Source: Bostrychus sinensis
Lineage: Eukaryota > Chordata > Actinopteri > Gobiiformes > Eleotridae
Direction: 5' to 3'
DNA: 64,000 nucleotides
NCBI GenBank assembly: GCA_020698575.1
Contig: CM036251.1
Location: forward strand, 32,057,288-32,121,287
The notes under the pieces: generated by a model
The model's input: the letters and a program-made list of their open reading frames with translations, nothing else
What the model was told of the DNA's origin: nothing
The model's database searches: none
Shown here: in pieces, positions 33,954-47,237 of the stretch
How positions within the stretch are numbered: position 1 is the first letter of the stretch
Layout: every line of letters starts with the position of its first letter
Translations under genes and position numbers: made by a program

Positions 33954-34877
33954 TTAATTAATAATCATTTGCAAGAGAATTCTGATGCATCAGAAACAAT
34001 TATTTTTCACATCCCTAATGATGACACTAGTAGTTTCTGCTTTGTTATGTACTACAAAGTGGCATGAACAGGCGGCTGACTTAGATCTTCTATTTCTCTG
34101 TATTGGACGTGCTAATAAGAGTTTAAACCCTCGGGACACTCCCTTTCTACTACACTATTCATTTTTGTGGAGAAATAGGTCAGAGATCCTCATCATTATA
34201 AGAAATATTATCATCTTTTATGTATTCTGAGTGTGTTCACTTCACGGCTGCCTCCACACTGTTGCCTTTATAAGGAAGCATCACGGCCGTCTTATTAGTA
34301 ATGGAAAAATGCTGTTTATGAATGTTTATGAACACAACCTCTGCCAAGCGTCAGCCTTGTACATCTGGTGTGGTAGTTTTTCCAAATAGCAGATTACAGA
34401 ATATGTCTGGTGTCTTTGTATGCCATTGTAAAGTATATGAATAACCTAGAGGCACAATGATAAGAGATTGACTTGTCTTAAGTCGCAGCTGGAGAGATAA
34501 ATGAAAGAACAAATAAAGAATTGGACAGATAGGGAAGACAAATGAACAAATATGATGAATGCGTGGAGTGATGGACAGGAAGACTAAGTACGTGACAGGC
34601 AGGGATTGAGTGATGGAGATGAAAGAGGACAGTTTTACATTTTAATGTTAAGCATTTGTCGTTGGTAGGACGTTTGGATTTGAAGGACATTTGATCAGAT
34701 AAAATATAAAGATATGGTTTATTAATATGCAGGAGTCATGTAAAATAGCAGAATCCACACTTTCCAAGAACTCATTTGTGTGTCCTTTGAATAAGATGGA
34801 TATGTTTAATAGCAATTTGTACAATAGGGCTGCCCAATAGATCAGTATTATAAGAAACTAAATGTATTTCAGTTATG
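33954..34877. other. Intron 3 sequence, nothing recognised
   Basis: Looks largely single-copy; no exon with splice sites. Confidence 0.4.
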
Positions 34878-35225
34878 TTTTAAAGGGGCTGTATTGTGCA
34901 AAATCTACTTTTCTGGGCTTTCTACCATGTTATAATGTTGTTCCCTTATGCTATGGAGCTGTGTTTTGTTTCATTTATGCATGTTTAAGTATTCATCCAG
35001 TCTCAGGCATGGCTGTTCTGAGGCCTCAAAACACTGAGTTCCACAAATCCCTGCCCTTTCCAGTATGCACTGACCAGTCAACAAGCCCACTACATTCATT
35101 TATATAAATAAACAGTGTACAGCTCTGTTTCCAATGACTCCTCACAGCTATTCTTCATTTTGTATTAAAATTTCATCATACAATAGGTTTCAGGAAGTGA
35201 AGTGCTCTTTTTCTTTGATTATGTA
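34878..35225 (+). mobile_element. MITE family B copy
   Basis: Begins TTTAAAGGGGCTGTATTGTG and carries the same ordered motifs as 14994-15340: GGGCTTTCTACCATG, GAGGCCTCAAAACACTG, AACAGTGTACAGCTCTGTTT and a CTCACAGCTATTCTT segment. Confidence 0.7.
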
Positions 35226-38200
35226 GAAAAGACCGCAACACTCTGCTCTGCTGCCCTCTGCTGGTCTCTTCACCTGTTTCTTTATGGCACCAGCAGAAGT
35301 TATTAAAATGTTTTATTTATTTTTTTTATTCTGATATTGTTTTTAAAAGTTGTAAAACAGGCAACATTGTTCAAGAGGTGACCAAGAGTTGCTTAAAAAT
35401 ATGAAAAACGACGTAATAATAATAGCCCCTCATTGCATTCCACTTGTTTTTCTTATATTGTGCAGTCCTAGTATACATAATCTAAGATCACTGAAGTAAG
35501 CCACCTTACGACAACAGGTAGGTCTCTTATTTGATGCAACCCATTTCTGTTAGCCATTTTAACAAGCTAGCAATGGTTATATTTCTTGGATTTCCATCAT
35601 GGCAGAGAGTCATGCCAACCAAGTTGTCACACAGGACTCGTGACTTTTTACTTTTTAGTGCTTTGCTTTGAAATGTAGGGGGTGCGCCGTAGAATACAAC
35701 ACCAACACCTAACAATCAAAAGATAAGCTATAGCCAGCAGTAGAGGGACCCAACTCACTGAGTGCTGCTGAACGCCTCTCAGACCTTCATCGCAGCCAAA
35801 TACAAGCAACAATAGTTCAACAATGAACCACATTATTCAGATGTGTGTTATAATCAGACTAGGCAATAATTAAAATTTCTCAACCTGCAAGTAGGGCTGT
35901 CGCTGTGAAAGGATCTCCCCTTCTGTCACTAAACGTGACTCAACACTACAGCATGCAGTATAAGCAGTATAGCATTAGGCTAATACCAACATCTGAAAAA
36001 GATGACAAGTCCAAACGAACTTTGATAAAAATTTGAATTGTAATAATATAGCTATGCACTAATAGAAACCTGACAGTCAGGCATAAGTGACAGTGTTGCG
36101 TTAGAAAAACCCACATGTCCACCTTATGTGGTTTTAAAGATGAGCTAAGGAGGGTAGCAGTGCTCCCCGCAGCACTGGAGCGCTTGTGACACTAAACGTG
36201 CAGTAACAATTAAATGTTGTGTCTGCTCGGGTTCTCTTTGGTTGGGAAGCGGTTGGCTTCAATACGTTTTCTTTTTAGCTATTTGAGGCAGCACAGCTTA
36301 TGCAGTGGACTTTTTCAGTGGTCTTCATATAGATAGTAGCCAATACACTTTGTAGTAGTCTGATATGAAAAAATATACAATGTGACAAGGCCTTAACATG
36401 GTTGTTCTCAGTAGTACCATGAATCTGCTACAAACATGAGCAAACATGTCAGAGAAGGACTTAGCACAAAAGCAGCAAAGAGGAGTATATATATCAAAAT
36501 GAAAGAAGTGGTGCTATTGTGAAGGCAGCCACCTACGTACAGTATCTACTGCGTTCTGAGGTTCTGCTAGACTTTTATTTTGCCAGTCAGTCTGGCCGGC
36601 AGCATTTGAAAATTCTGTCCATTAACAAGCTCTACCAGCCATATATTTAAATAATACTATAACAATCATGTCAAACACATGGCTGACTCAATGACATAAA
36701 ATGGCCATCCTGCGCATTAGTGAGAGAATAAAACTACCAGGTAATGCCTTAATTTAATTCCATGTGCGTGAGTCCAAACGCACACAGCACTGAGGCACAC
36801 AGGTAAAGAGAAAAGTGGTTGTGCATTAATTCATTCATCTCAGAGTTTGTCAAATTTGATTCTATAATAAATCATAACAAAAGTAAATATTCATTTGTAT
36901 GACTTATGCATAAGAACGGTGTCAAAACAGGCTATTTTTAATCCTCCTTTGTGCACTGGGTCATTCCTTATGTTTGTGCAGTGTTTTAACTGTATAATGT
37001 TACACCAAAATCCAGGACGACAGTATTTGTGTACTCATAATCACTGCTCATTTGGACACTGCCACTTTTCTTTGACTTGTTTAGTTTTGGGGAGAAAGAG
37101 TTGTATGCCCTGGGCAGTACTGCAAGGTGACATAAATACTGATGATGGATGTTTAATTAGCCTACAGTGTGCTAACATTGAGAGAAGAAAGCCAACTCCT
37201 GGCACAAGTTTGCACGAGTGATTACTCCAGTGGCTCATGTTGCAGCAATGTCCGTGTATAAGTGCTACTCTATAGCAGCGTCAGTGCTAGTTTTAGCTCT
37301 CGGGCCGCAGTGAGCTGTGTGTAATGCATATTGGAGGCTGGAGGTGCATCCTTCAGCGCTCCACGAGCATGATGTATGTATGCCCCCCAAAAAAACAAAA
37401 AACAAAAAACAAAACAAACCAAAAAAAACCATTGTTGTGACACTTAGCAAGGCTCACACTGAATATGCCAAAAAGAACGACTCAAACCGGAAGCCTTTTG
37501 ATGTGGCCCACGAGGCCAGGCTTTGGGACTTTCAGAGCGGCTCAGCAGAAACTCCCCTGAGACGGACCTTAGAGACCACTTCGGTTTGACTTAACTCACA
37601 TGGTTTACAGATTAACTGTCGCTCTGATAATTTTCTGAACTCATTTTCATAAAGGTAAAATGTACCTGTAGGCCACGGTTCCCTTGATGAGTTTGAGGGA
37701 GAGAGGCGTTGTGATGATGTGTTCAGGTGCGCTAAGTAAAATAAATGTTAGGCTAAAGGCTTTTATGAATGTTTTGACCATCTATTATAATTTTGGAGCC
37801 AAAAACGGCCTGAACAGTGTCAATCATTTTTTCAGATGACAAACAGCCAGTATGCTGTATATTATTGCTCACACTTTTTTTTCTGTCAAAAAATAAAAAG
37901 TCATCTTGGCCGGTGACCATTAATTTTACCAATCATTTGCATTTTAAAATGGCCAAAAACAGCCATATGCTGGCTAATGGAAACCCTGATCTACTGTACA
38001 TATTTCTTTAGGTTAACTGTTGTGAATCAAATTTGTTGTTTTGTTCATTGGTAGAATTAGATTAGTGCTACCAGGCAGGATACGTAGGAAGAGAGAAGAG
38101 AGAAAAAAATAGCATTGCAAGATGACATGAGTTGTGAGTTCATTAAATGTATAACACTGATACAAGCCTTGAGATATTTCTGTTTGGAAAGCTAGGGATC

Positions 38201-39200
38201 AACTAGAAACAATGGGCTTCATTCATAAAACCTTCTAAAGTGAAGATTTTTACTTGAGCCCCAATTTTTTCTTAACTGAAAAAACATTTTTCTGGAAGAA
38301 CAAATCCCTTGAACAAGTAGGACCTCTCTTAAGCACTGAAATTCTGCAGGTTTATGATATTATCAGCTTCATATTGCAACAAAATGTTTTAATTCCAGTC
38401 TGATTGTAGATTACATATCTAAATAGTATCTTCTGTGAAATAAACAAAAACACTAAAGCTCCTGGTGACTAAAATATGCTTCCACTTTTTATTTTTATCT
38501 TTTTACATTTTTAATTACTGCTGAAGCTCAAGGCCCTTTCTACTTCTCACATAGAAACATAATCTCTGTCCCAAGACTCACCAGAAATGGGACTCCATAG
38601 TGTCAATCCATCATATCCCAGTCACACAAGCAAAATGTTTAAAATTCCTCCCTGTTCTTTTTTCCTCTCCCATTTGTACTGTACATCCTTGATCACTGGC
38701 TCTGTAATGGTGACCTTTGACCCGCTGCGGTTTGCTTAGCCACAGGTGCGTGCTAGCAAATGTTCCGCTCAATAAATAAGTGTGTGGCACAGAGTCACAT
38801 GCATTATTAATAAGCAATTGGCTGCACGCTATCAGAGGATTTACACAGTGCACTGGGGCAGATCTCTGCGGGGGAGTAGTGGCACTGGTGCACATGCTGA
38901 CCAGACACATGGCATGGGGACTTAATGTTAAAGAGAGAGAATAGCACATGAGACGGCATGGGAATGGAAATGATTGCTTTAGTGAAGTCTTAAAAGGGGC
39001 CAGTAATTAATTTTTTTCTTTATTTGGAAAAATCCACCTGGATAACGCAGGTTATTCTTGGGCTATTTTTGCACATATACGGCTTTCTTCAGTTAAGGCT
39101 GGAGAGACATGAGCATGCTCCAGAGCAGGTCAATGGCACAGAGTAAGACATGTAAACAGAGGTGGAATAATTACGCCAAATCTGTCCTCAATTAAAAGTA
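35226..39200. other. Intron 3, about 4 kb without gene or clear repeat
   Basis: No cacna2d1 exon 4 was seen. An A-rich patch lies at about 37386-37432. The parts at about 36990-37250 and 38600-38960 have balanced composition and could be conserved non-coding sequence; nothing specific can be shown. Confidence 0.35.
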
Positions 39201-39539
39201 CTGTTGTCTGGGCCCCCTGCTGGCTATGGTGGGGAATGAACAGAGCATAAAGTGGCTATTTAACATGGCTATTAGCAACATGATGGTAACAGATAGATAA
39301 ATGAGCTGACTGCTTCATAGTGACAGGAGTTTAAGTGCTGAAATTATTGTGGGGATGGTGTAGAAATGCACAGGAGCACGTTCTGATTTCTTGAGAAGAG
39401 GATGTTAGGATGACGGAGTTACTCAAACATGAATGAATGAAAGAAAATACTACTCCAGTTATGTTTCTGAGGTGGAAACAACATTATAACAAGGTAAAAA
39501 GCTTTAAAAAAGTCAATTTAGCAGAATAAGGGACCTTTA
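39201..39539 (-). mobile_element. MITE family A copy, one end lost
   Basis: From TGTTGTCTGGGCCCCCTGCT through AACAGATAGATAAATGAGC, and CATTATAACAAGG, to AATAAGGGACCTTTA. The TTAA end is reduced to TTTA plus T. Confidence 0.75.
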
Positions 39540-40839
39540 TTTTAGCTTATAGCTTTAGCTTGTGTTCATCTGCTTTCATGCAATCTTATTTCATAGCATT
39601 GTTTTGAATATGGTATTTCTCACATCTGTATATAAATCGTTACATAAAGATGATGCTATTGTAAATGATTATGATTGTAAGATTGAATTCCACAAAAGAT
39701 GTCTTGAACAGGAGCGATTCCAAACCCACTCCAAAAATGCCAAGAAAAAACATCAGGTTTTTCTCTTTTTAACAAAGGCTAATTGCTCTTATACGGAAAC
39801 TATGTCTTTTTTCCCCTTTCTTTTTAGCAAAACAGAAACTAATAGGATCCATCTGGGCAAAAAATAGACATCATCTACACATTATTTTTTTATTAGGATT
39901 TCATCATGCTTGCGGACTCAAATAAGGGACGCTCAAATTGGCTCAAATCATTGTGGACGGTTTCAATGTCTCCTACATGTGAAGTAATAAATCCCAGTTA
40001 GATGCCTTTAATTGTACTATAAGCATATTCTCACTAAGCTCTGCATGTGTATACACCAGTCCTTGGCTTTAATTACACTTCCCTCCCCCCATCCTCCTCT
40101 CATTCTTCTTCACTGCCTGCCTGTAATTACACTTTAATTATTGATGTTAACCATTATATGACAATACTTTTACGGCTGCAATGCAAACTGATAAGGCACA
40201 CACAGAGCAGACAGGCGAGTCATTGTCCACACTCCACCTCTGCCGAGTGTTTACTCTTATTTTTACAGCCCGGCGTGATTGGGCCTGCTCGTGTTTACAG
40301 TACGTGTGCCTGCCCCATTCTGTCAATTCTCACAAAGAAAAGGGCTTTATCCACTGACTAATGAGCCATCCAACTACATTATTGGTTATACCTCAGCCAC
40401 CTGCACTTAACTCCACGGGGCGCAGGTGTTGAGGATAGCTGTGTGTATATGCAAATGGCTTAAAAATGGACTTTGGCATTGTAGGAGCACTTATTTCAGC
40501 TAATATGGGCAATCTTTGACAGTTGATGTTTGCACAATGACAGGTTTCACAGCTTGCGTGGGCTGGGAGTTCTATATTTAATGCAGACAGTCTTCCCTCA
40601 GGTCTCAGAAGTGCTGGGTTTAGCTTCATAATAGCTCTGTCATTTGCAGTATTTTGAAATTTAGGTGACATTAAAATTGCTATAAGTGAGAAGTGATTAT
40701 ATCCATACTTAGTTTTATTGGTTTATTTCCTTAAAGCTAGAGCTATGAAAATTTGGCAATTTTTTTTTCAAAAGTATATGAAACGTTTGATGGTAATAAT
40801 ACTAGTCACACAACATTAGTCAAGTTAAATTGACAGCGT
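39540..40839. other. Intron 3, single-copy-looking island
   Basis: Contains several TAATTA and TTAATTATTGATG sites at 40060-40145. No repeat or exon recognised. A possible conserved element, by appearance only. Confidence 0.3.
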
Positions 40840-41070
40840 TTCTTTGCTGTTTTTGCCTCATTTTCCACTATGGAGCTCCCCCTACAGTTTTGTAGTAAAG
40901 CATTATCATAAATGCTCACCAGTCCTATATGATCCCTCACTCGGCTTTAATTTTGTTTTCCCCTACATGTATCTGTACTAAGTTTTTTTCTGCCATTTGG
41001 CCGCTCTCCCATGATGAACATTGAGAAATGAAGCCATCGCTAGCTTGTTGTTTTGCATAAAGATCTTTCG
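40840..41070 (+). repeat. Dispersed repeat family C copy
   Basis: Starts TTTCTTTGCTGTTTTTGCCT, with TATGGAGCTCCCCCTACAG and GCTAGCTTGTTGTTTTGC later; the same order is seen at 57235-57450. Confidence 0.6.
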
Positions 41071-41204
41071 ATCAACGTTTTTTGGCTCCCGATCTGATAC
41101 TGATCATTACATGAGCATCAAACATACGTGTCCACATTGATAGGAGGCAAGAGCACTAACTGCTCTGCCACTGTGCTTCTCTCCAGTTTCACATATGCTA
41201 TAGC

Positions 41205-41449
41205 CAGTGTTTTCCCTAGCACTTGGCAGTAAGCGTGTGCACTTTGGCTATAAGCATCTACCATCTTTACCATTCAATATAGGCCATATAAAGTAGCTTT
41301 TATAATGCAATGTTTAAAATGTACTTTTTGTGGCATTTAGGCATTTTTTAGGGCTGTAAGTGTATAATCGTTCATTTGTAGGCACACCATTTGAAGGCAC
41401 TATGAGTTGGCTACCACCTTAACTGACAATTTTTCTGTGGGAAACACTG
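41205..41449. mobile_element. Short hAT-like MITE, CAGTGTTTTCCC ends
   Basis: Left end CAGTGTTTTCCCTAG and right end TGTGGGAAACACTG are inverted (CAGTGTTT.CCC). 245 bp. The flanking 8-mers (GCTATAGC, TTAGCTAT) do not match, so the target duplication has been lost or the borders shifted. Confidence 0.6.
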
Positions 41450-41663
41450 TTAGCTATACTGTTGTTGGTGAGTGGTGTGGTTAGATACACTGTAGGTCAT
41501 ATGATTTTATTGTACATCACATTGGATGGCACTAGTAAAAAACAGGTAGTTCAACATTAAAGAATGTAGCCTATGTGTCATTGTAGTACTAAGTAGTAGT
41601 AGGACTGTGTGATATGGGTAAAGAATAAAATCTAGTTTTTCATTTTTATTTTTAAGTGGGATT

Positions 41664-42010
41664 ATTGCATAATAATAATAATTCATCGAATTTATATAGC
41701 GCTTTTTTGGACACTCAAAGACGCTTTACAATTGATCAATTATTCATTCACTCCTCAGTCACACTTGGTGGTGGTGAGCTACTTCTGTAGCCACAGCTGC
41801 CCTTGGGCAGACTGACGGAAGCGTGGCTGCCAATCTGCGCCAACGGCCCCTCCGACCACCACCAAACACAGCCACACTAACACATTCACACAGGCAAGGT
41901 GGGTGAAGTGTCTTGCCCAGGGACACAACAACAGTATGCGCTTCAGATGGGATTCGAACCGGCTACCCTCCGATTGCTGGGCGAATGCTTAACCCACTGC
42001 GCCACCAGTC
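41664..42010 (-). mobile_element. tRNA-derived SINE, full length, best preserved copy
   Basis: On the minus strand from 42010: GACTGGTGGCGCAGTGGGTT (box A region), GGTTCGAATCCCA (intact box B), CTGGGCAAGACACTTCACC, a central GGCAGCCACGCTTCCGTCAG block, and the L2-like end AAAAAAGCGCTATATAAATT followed by a short (ATT)n tail. Nearly intact Pol III boxes suggest this is one of the younger copies. Confidence 0.85.
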
Positions 42011-42054
42011 TTATTTGTTTTTATTTTAGCTATGTACTGTATATTCCAAACGTC

Positions 42055-42605
42055 TCTACAAACAAGCAGTAAGGCAACACCCAAGTCACTCCAACAGACA
42101 TAAATGACTTTTAGTTCAAAAAAGACCAGGTCTGTTATAATTTATTCACCATAAGAGTCATATGAAAAGCATCCAAAACATATGGCTAATTAGCATACAT
42201 AAAGGTACATAAGTTACTGCTGGTGTTGCACATCAACATATCACACTGTACCCGAAACAGGGATCTGCTGGTATCCACAAAACCAATGGTGCTCATGGAC
42301 AAAGTTACAGTTCATAAGGAAAACAGCAAGATCTAGGCACTCACTTGGTTCGAAAAAAATGTAAAAATCCTTTTTTTTAAATGAGGGCTAGAGTCATTAA
42401 AACACACCAATGCGTGTCAGCTTCTCGAGAGTGTGAAGACATGTACGTTTTGGACAAACTGCTGCCCCATGTAAACAAGGACATTACAAAGGTAAAAGGA
42501 CTCTTTTCTCTGAGATTATTGTTGTTTTTTTTTAGCTTCTGCAGAGTCTCCACAGTCAGTATTTAAGTTGCTCTGGGATACACAAGAAACAGTGCGGTGC
42601 TTGGA
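42055..42605 (+). mobile_element. Repeat family D copy, ends unclear
   Basis: Shares GGCTAATTAGCATACATAAA and the core TTCTGCAGAGTCTCCACAGT with 13508-14118, 55690-56065 and 60840-61235. Terminal inverted repeats are not clear in this copy. Confidence 0.55.
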
Positions 42606-42924
42606 GGACGGTAATTTATGCAAAATTTCATTTTACAATATGGCTATTTTTGATATTGATTAAAATTAAAATGCAGATAATCAACAGTAGAAATAGTTAT
42701 ACCCATGACATTATATCATATTAATAAAATGAAACAGCTATTTGAATAAATTAACTTAGGCTCACTTTGGGTCAAAACTGGTTAATTACCCATTATTTCA
42801 ATGGTTTGATTCCAAGCCGATAATATATATGCATATAAATACATCAGAAATGGGTTCCAGCATGACAAAAAAGCTCACATTTACTCAGTATGAATCAGAT
42901 AATTAGGTGTGGCGATTCCTGAAA

Positions 42925-42966
42925 GAAAGAAAGAATTCAAGAAAGAAAGAAAGAAAGAAAGAAAGA
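42925..42966. repeat. (GAAA)n microsatellite
   Basis: About 40 bp of GAAA units with one AATTC interruption. Confidence 0.85.
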
Positions 42967-44029
42967 AGCCAAAAGGACCCTCTCTCTATCTGATGAAGAT
43001 GAATGTATGTAAATTATTGTAAATGGTAAATTATGGTAAATTATGACAGTCATACTCTGACATAAAATCATTCACTTCATGCATGTCTTTGGACATTATT
43101 CAGCTAATGCACTGTTGCCAATACTTACCTACATAATAATGTAGCACTGCACAAGGTTTACATTTTTTATTTTATTAGTTGATACAGCAATTTTGCCTTA
43201 TTTTTTTTTTCTTGTGGCATTTCAATTTTGTAGGTCCAAGTAAATGTTTAATCAAATCACGGTGCGCCTGTATGGAAAACAGTCTAAAGATTGCAAGACT
43301 CCATGTTAGGCAGTATTCACCACAGTTATTGGATGTAATGCGGTGATGTGTGTGATGTTGCATACTCTTTATACGTTATGGCTCTTTAATGGTGTCTCCA
43401 GGTGTTGGGCCATATTCTTATTAATTTCTTGCCGGCTGTTCTGGCGTAATGAGCCCAAGAGTGTGACATAACCATGTTTTTCATGTTTGTGTGTGCATAA
43501 CGCTGTAATGAGCCCAGCCTACGGTACCATCAGAGATATCCACGTCTTTAGAGCAGATGCTTCTCAACCTACCAGTCTCCTCGATGCACTGATCATATTA
43601 AGTAGTGTGTGTCTCTCTCTCTGTGTGTGTGTGCGTGTGTGCAATGGGAGAGAGTAGGAGGGAGCGGTGCAGATGGGGAATTCTAACTAGACTTATGCTA
43701 GGCCAGCGACAAGTGCCTAATAGATTCATGGAGAGGGATCCAGACTGCGTTGGTGGATGGCTTCATATTTTCTTTCTTGGAGACTGAAGTTGGAGTCAGT
43801 AAACGCTTTTCAATGTCAAGAGATGCAGCGTTTAAATGTCTAATTAGCATTGCACTTAATCAGCAGGAGATAATAAATGTACTTTGTATAATGTCACCGC
43901 TCAGGGTGTCTAAGTTTTGTGTATGGAGTCAAAAACTGGGAGAATCAAAGGACACATTCGAGCGCAATACATTTTAATGCAAGTCCCAAAAAATTGAGAC
44001 ATTTGTGTAAAATATGAATAAAAGCACTG
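42967..44029. other. Intron 3 sequence, no gene
   Basis: Includes a (TC)n/(TG)n run at about 43609-43642. The stretch 43380-43900 looks single-copy; nothing further recognised. Confidence 0.4.
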
Positions 44030-44935
44030 CCGCTTGCCTGGGTAGCTCACCTAAAAGAGCATGTGCTTCACAATTCTGTATAATTGGCCCCAATTGCTAC
44101 TGGTAGGACTTTTTTACCACAGAGCAGATAAAAAGGCTTAACAAGAGCAGGTAAAAGGCTTTACATTCGTGTCAAATGGACCTTTCATCAAGGAAGAAAA
44201 AATGGAAATAAGTTGTTTGTCATGCCACAAAATGTCAGTCATATTATGTAATAGGTATACACATTTGGTTAATTTCCTTTAATCGATTAATTTCTAGTCT
44301 TAACAAACAATTACAAACTGTTAAGCAACGGCTTAACATCAACTATCATGAAAAGAGCAGCTTTTTATTAAATTTAAACTCATAAACTATAATAAAAAAA
44401 GTGTCCTTAGAAAAAATAAATAAAGACAACTGTATATATTTTAGGAGACAGTTGCTTAATTTTATGTTTAATTTGCCCTTACTCTCCACTGGTACTGTAC
44501 CTTTACTCTACCGTACAACATTGCAATTAATTGTTAGTATTTATTTCAAGTGATTATGGCCATAATGCCGATAAATTGATTAAGCAACTAACCACGAACA
44601 CCTCTACATGTAACAGTTCCAAGCCCAGATTAATGTGTGGTTGTGGAAGGGCATCAAGAGTAAAACCTATGCAAAAGAAAGTATCGTTGTGAATGATTCA
44701 CTTTGAAGACCTCAGGGACTTTCTTTCATAGTGAGGTGAACTCCGTCCTGCCTAGTGAGTGGCCCTTCTCCGCCTACATTACACAGTTTGTGGCCCTCAG
44801 TGAAAAAATGTTTGGACACCCCTGATGTACAACATATTGTATATCGAAGAGACCTGGGTTTAATTCCGGGGCTCAGACTTTTTTGCTCAATGTCACTCCC
44901 ATGTCTGTATCTGTCTATATCAAATGAACTCAAAA
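44030..44935 (+). mobile_element. tRNA-derived SINE split by a 0.76-kb insertion
   Basis: The left part 44030-44075 holds the head GCCTGGGTAGCTCACC and AAAAGAGCATGTGCTTCACA. The right part 44840-44935 holds GACCTGGGTTTAATTCCGGG (box B) and TTGCTCAATGTCACTCCCAT. These are consecutive pieces of one common fish SINE. The DNA between ends in TTTGGACACCCCTG, a hAT-type right end; the matching left end was not found. Confidence 0.55.
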
Positions 44936-46149
44936 ACCCCGAAACAACTTACATCAATAGGACGGTCATGAACTTTGGGCCTCAAGTGGTGCTGTAATAA
45001 AAACAGCCATGATTTAGTGACAACTTTTTTCAGACTGCTGCCATCAAATTAAATGAATAGCTTAAGTTAATTAGCTATGGTAAATTGTCTCAGTTTCAAC
45101 ACCTGAAATAATGTTTATGGTGTATTTCCCTCTTGCCCATATAAAGTTGGATTAGTAATCTAGTCAGATCAAGCTTTGAGCAAAGTAGCATATCAGAAGT
45201 TAAAAAAGGCTATGCTACCTGTGTGAGTTGTCTTTAGCACTGCACATAGCGCTGTGTCGAAGGTCTTTAAATTATCCTAAAAATCAAAAACAAACTTGAA
45301 TTTCCTTGGTGGTGGAGTTTGGTGCCTTTGCAATCAAATAAAATAAAGAAGTCATTGAATTTATTTGCAGTTGTGCAGTGAAGTAAAACCAGTAAAAACA
45401 CATAACATCATGACCACCTGTTATTGGTGGAGGCATGTTATTGGTGGTGATCTGTCTGAGTTGTTTTTAGCTCTGTGCATGCTGTTGTATTTACCAAAAG
45501 TCAATCTGTGGTATACAGTACATTCTCTAAAACTGATATTCGTCAGCATTCTTAGTTAGTTTGAAGCAAGCAGGAGCAATGGAAAGCTGTGGGTTGTGCA
45601 TGGCTGCCAACTAAAATATGTCTTTATTATTCATCATTATTTATTAACTGCATGTGTCAGTGTAGCAGCAGTGTCTGTCCATCATTACTGAAGCATTTTA
45701 CTTCATCAAAGAGTATGCTGAACTGCTGACTTTTATTGTTCAACACTCACCCAGAACAGTGCTGCCGGCTTATACAGAGCAGAAGTAATAAAGGAAGTAG
45801 AAGTAAGTGGGCATAGAAGTAGCTATATGAAGTGGGAAAATGAGTGAAGGATCTAATGCAGTCTCAGGAGGACACATGTAAATACTGGTTATGAACATGG
45901 GTCAATTCATATTGACTTGGATCTATTGATCTATATTCTCAATAGATTTGTGTAAGGAAGGAGTCCATTTATTGCTGGAATTTCAAGTACTGCCTGCTTG
46001 CAATATTATGTTCTATTGATATTTTTATAGATGTTTTTATGTAAATTATACTCTACTGATATATCTAAGCAATCACAGATGAGTTATCTATATACTGTAG
46101 GTGTTTTGGTGTCTAGTCATAATGCATTTAAACACAGTTAAAATATTTG
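44936..46149. other. Intron 3 sequence, nothing recognised
   Basis: AT-rich, with a short match (CTCAGTTTCAACACCTGA, about 45090) to the flank seen at 14127 and 21100. No exon. Confidence 0.4.
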
Positions 46150-46445
46150 TCCAGTCATTCATCTTCTGCTTATTCCAGTTAGGAATCCAGCAACTACAGG
46201 CCATAGGCAGGGTACATCCACAACAGTGGCCAGTTAGTCACAGGGCTGAAACAGAAACAACCCATCCACTCTCACTTTCATTCACTAGGGGCAATTTAGA
46301 TTCACCATTTCACCAAACACTTACATGTCTTTGAATGGTGGGAGGAGGCCAGAGTACCAGCAATCAGAGAGACTGTGCATCGGTTAAGGATCAAACCCAC
46401 TAACCCACAACCTCTCTGCTGAAACTCTGCTACTGTGGCTCCCAC
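46150..46445 (+). repeat. GGGCAATTTAGA-family repeat, longest copy here
   Basis: Has CAACAGTGGCCAGTTAGTCA, CTCTCACTTTCATTCACTAG, GGGGCAATTTAGATTCACC and CATGTCTTTGAATGGTGGGA followed by AACCCACTAACCC. It is the fullest of the fragments in this window. Class not assigned. Confidence 0.65.
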
Positions 46446-46488
46446 TTTTCTTCATTTAAATTTTATGGGTTTGAGTGGCTTCGACCTA

Positions 46489-46889
46489 CAGCTGCAGCTA
46501 ACGATTATTTTGATAATTGATTTATCTGTTGATTATTTTTTTGATAATTCAATTAATAATTGGAGAGTGAAACATGTGTAAAGTGCTTAAAAATTTGAGG
46601 AAATTTATAGTTCCTGTTAAAGTTGGTTAAAAAATTCTACCAAAAATCAATTACCAGACAAAGCTACAAGTTTGGCACTTCTGGACATTTGGCTAGAGCA
46701 TACACACAAAGATATTTTTAATGAAAAAATACATAATGTAGACTGTTATTAACTGTTTCTTTGGCTTTACTGTTCTGTCTCAGAGTCTATGAATATCTCT
46801 ATTAGCGATTAATCGATTATTCAATTAGTTAACAATTATTTCAATAATCGATTATAATAGATTGATCTGATTAGTAGTTGCAGTCCTAC
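46489..46889. mobile_element. AACGATTATTTTGATAAT-type inverted-repeat MITE
   Basis: The left end CAGCTGCAGCTAACGATTAT with alternating GATTATTTT units and the right end ATTAGTAGTTGCAGTCCTA, preceded by GATTAATCGATTATTC, are inverted. A very common fish MITE type; 401 bp, non-coding. Confidence 0.7.
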
Positions 46890-46932
46890 TTGGAGCGTTT
46901 TCCAACAGTTTTGACCCTGAGGAGGAGTACAC

Positions 46933-47237
46933 TTTAAAGGTCTCCCTTAATACTAAATAGACTTTTTGTGAGGTTTTATCCATGTTATAATGTTAAAATG
47001 TACCCAGAGTTGTATTTTGTTTCATTCATGCATGTTTGCGTAACTCCGTATGCTGAAACCCTCGCTTTCTCAAGAGCTAAAAAAGGCATGGCTCCATGGC
47101 TCTACATAGACACGTGAAACCATGAAGTGTCCAAACTCAAAATGATAATTTCAGCATTTAAATTGCTGTTACTACGAAGCAGTAGGCTCATTTTTCTATT
47201 AGCGTCATGTTGCTAATAGCCGTGCTAATTTACAATA
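46933..47237 (+). mobile_element. MITE family A copy, 3' truncated
   Basis: Starts TTAAAGGTCTCCCTTAATAC, continues through TTTCATTCATGCATGTTTGC and CTATTAGCGTCATGTTGC, and stops at GTGCTAATTTAC. Left end fully preserved with its TTAA. Confidence 0.8.

Noticed and set aside
42925..42966. Regularly spaced repeats as a CRISPR-like array
   Set aside because: They are a GAAA microsatellite; there are no repeat-spacer units, and the window is vertebrate.
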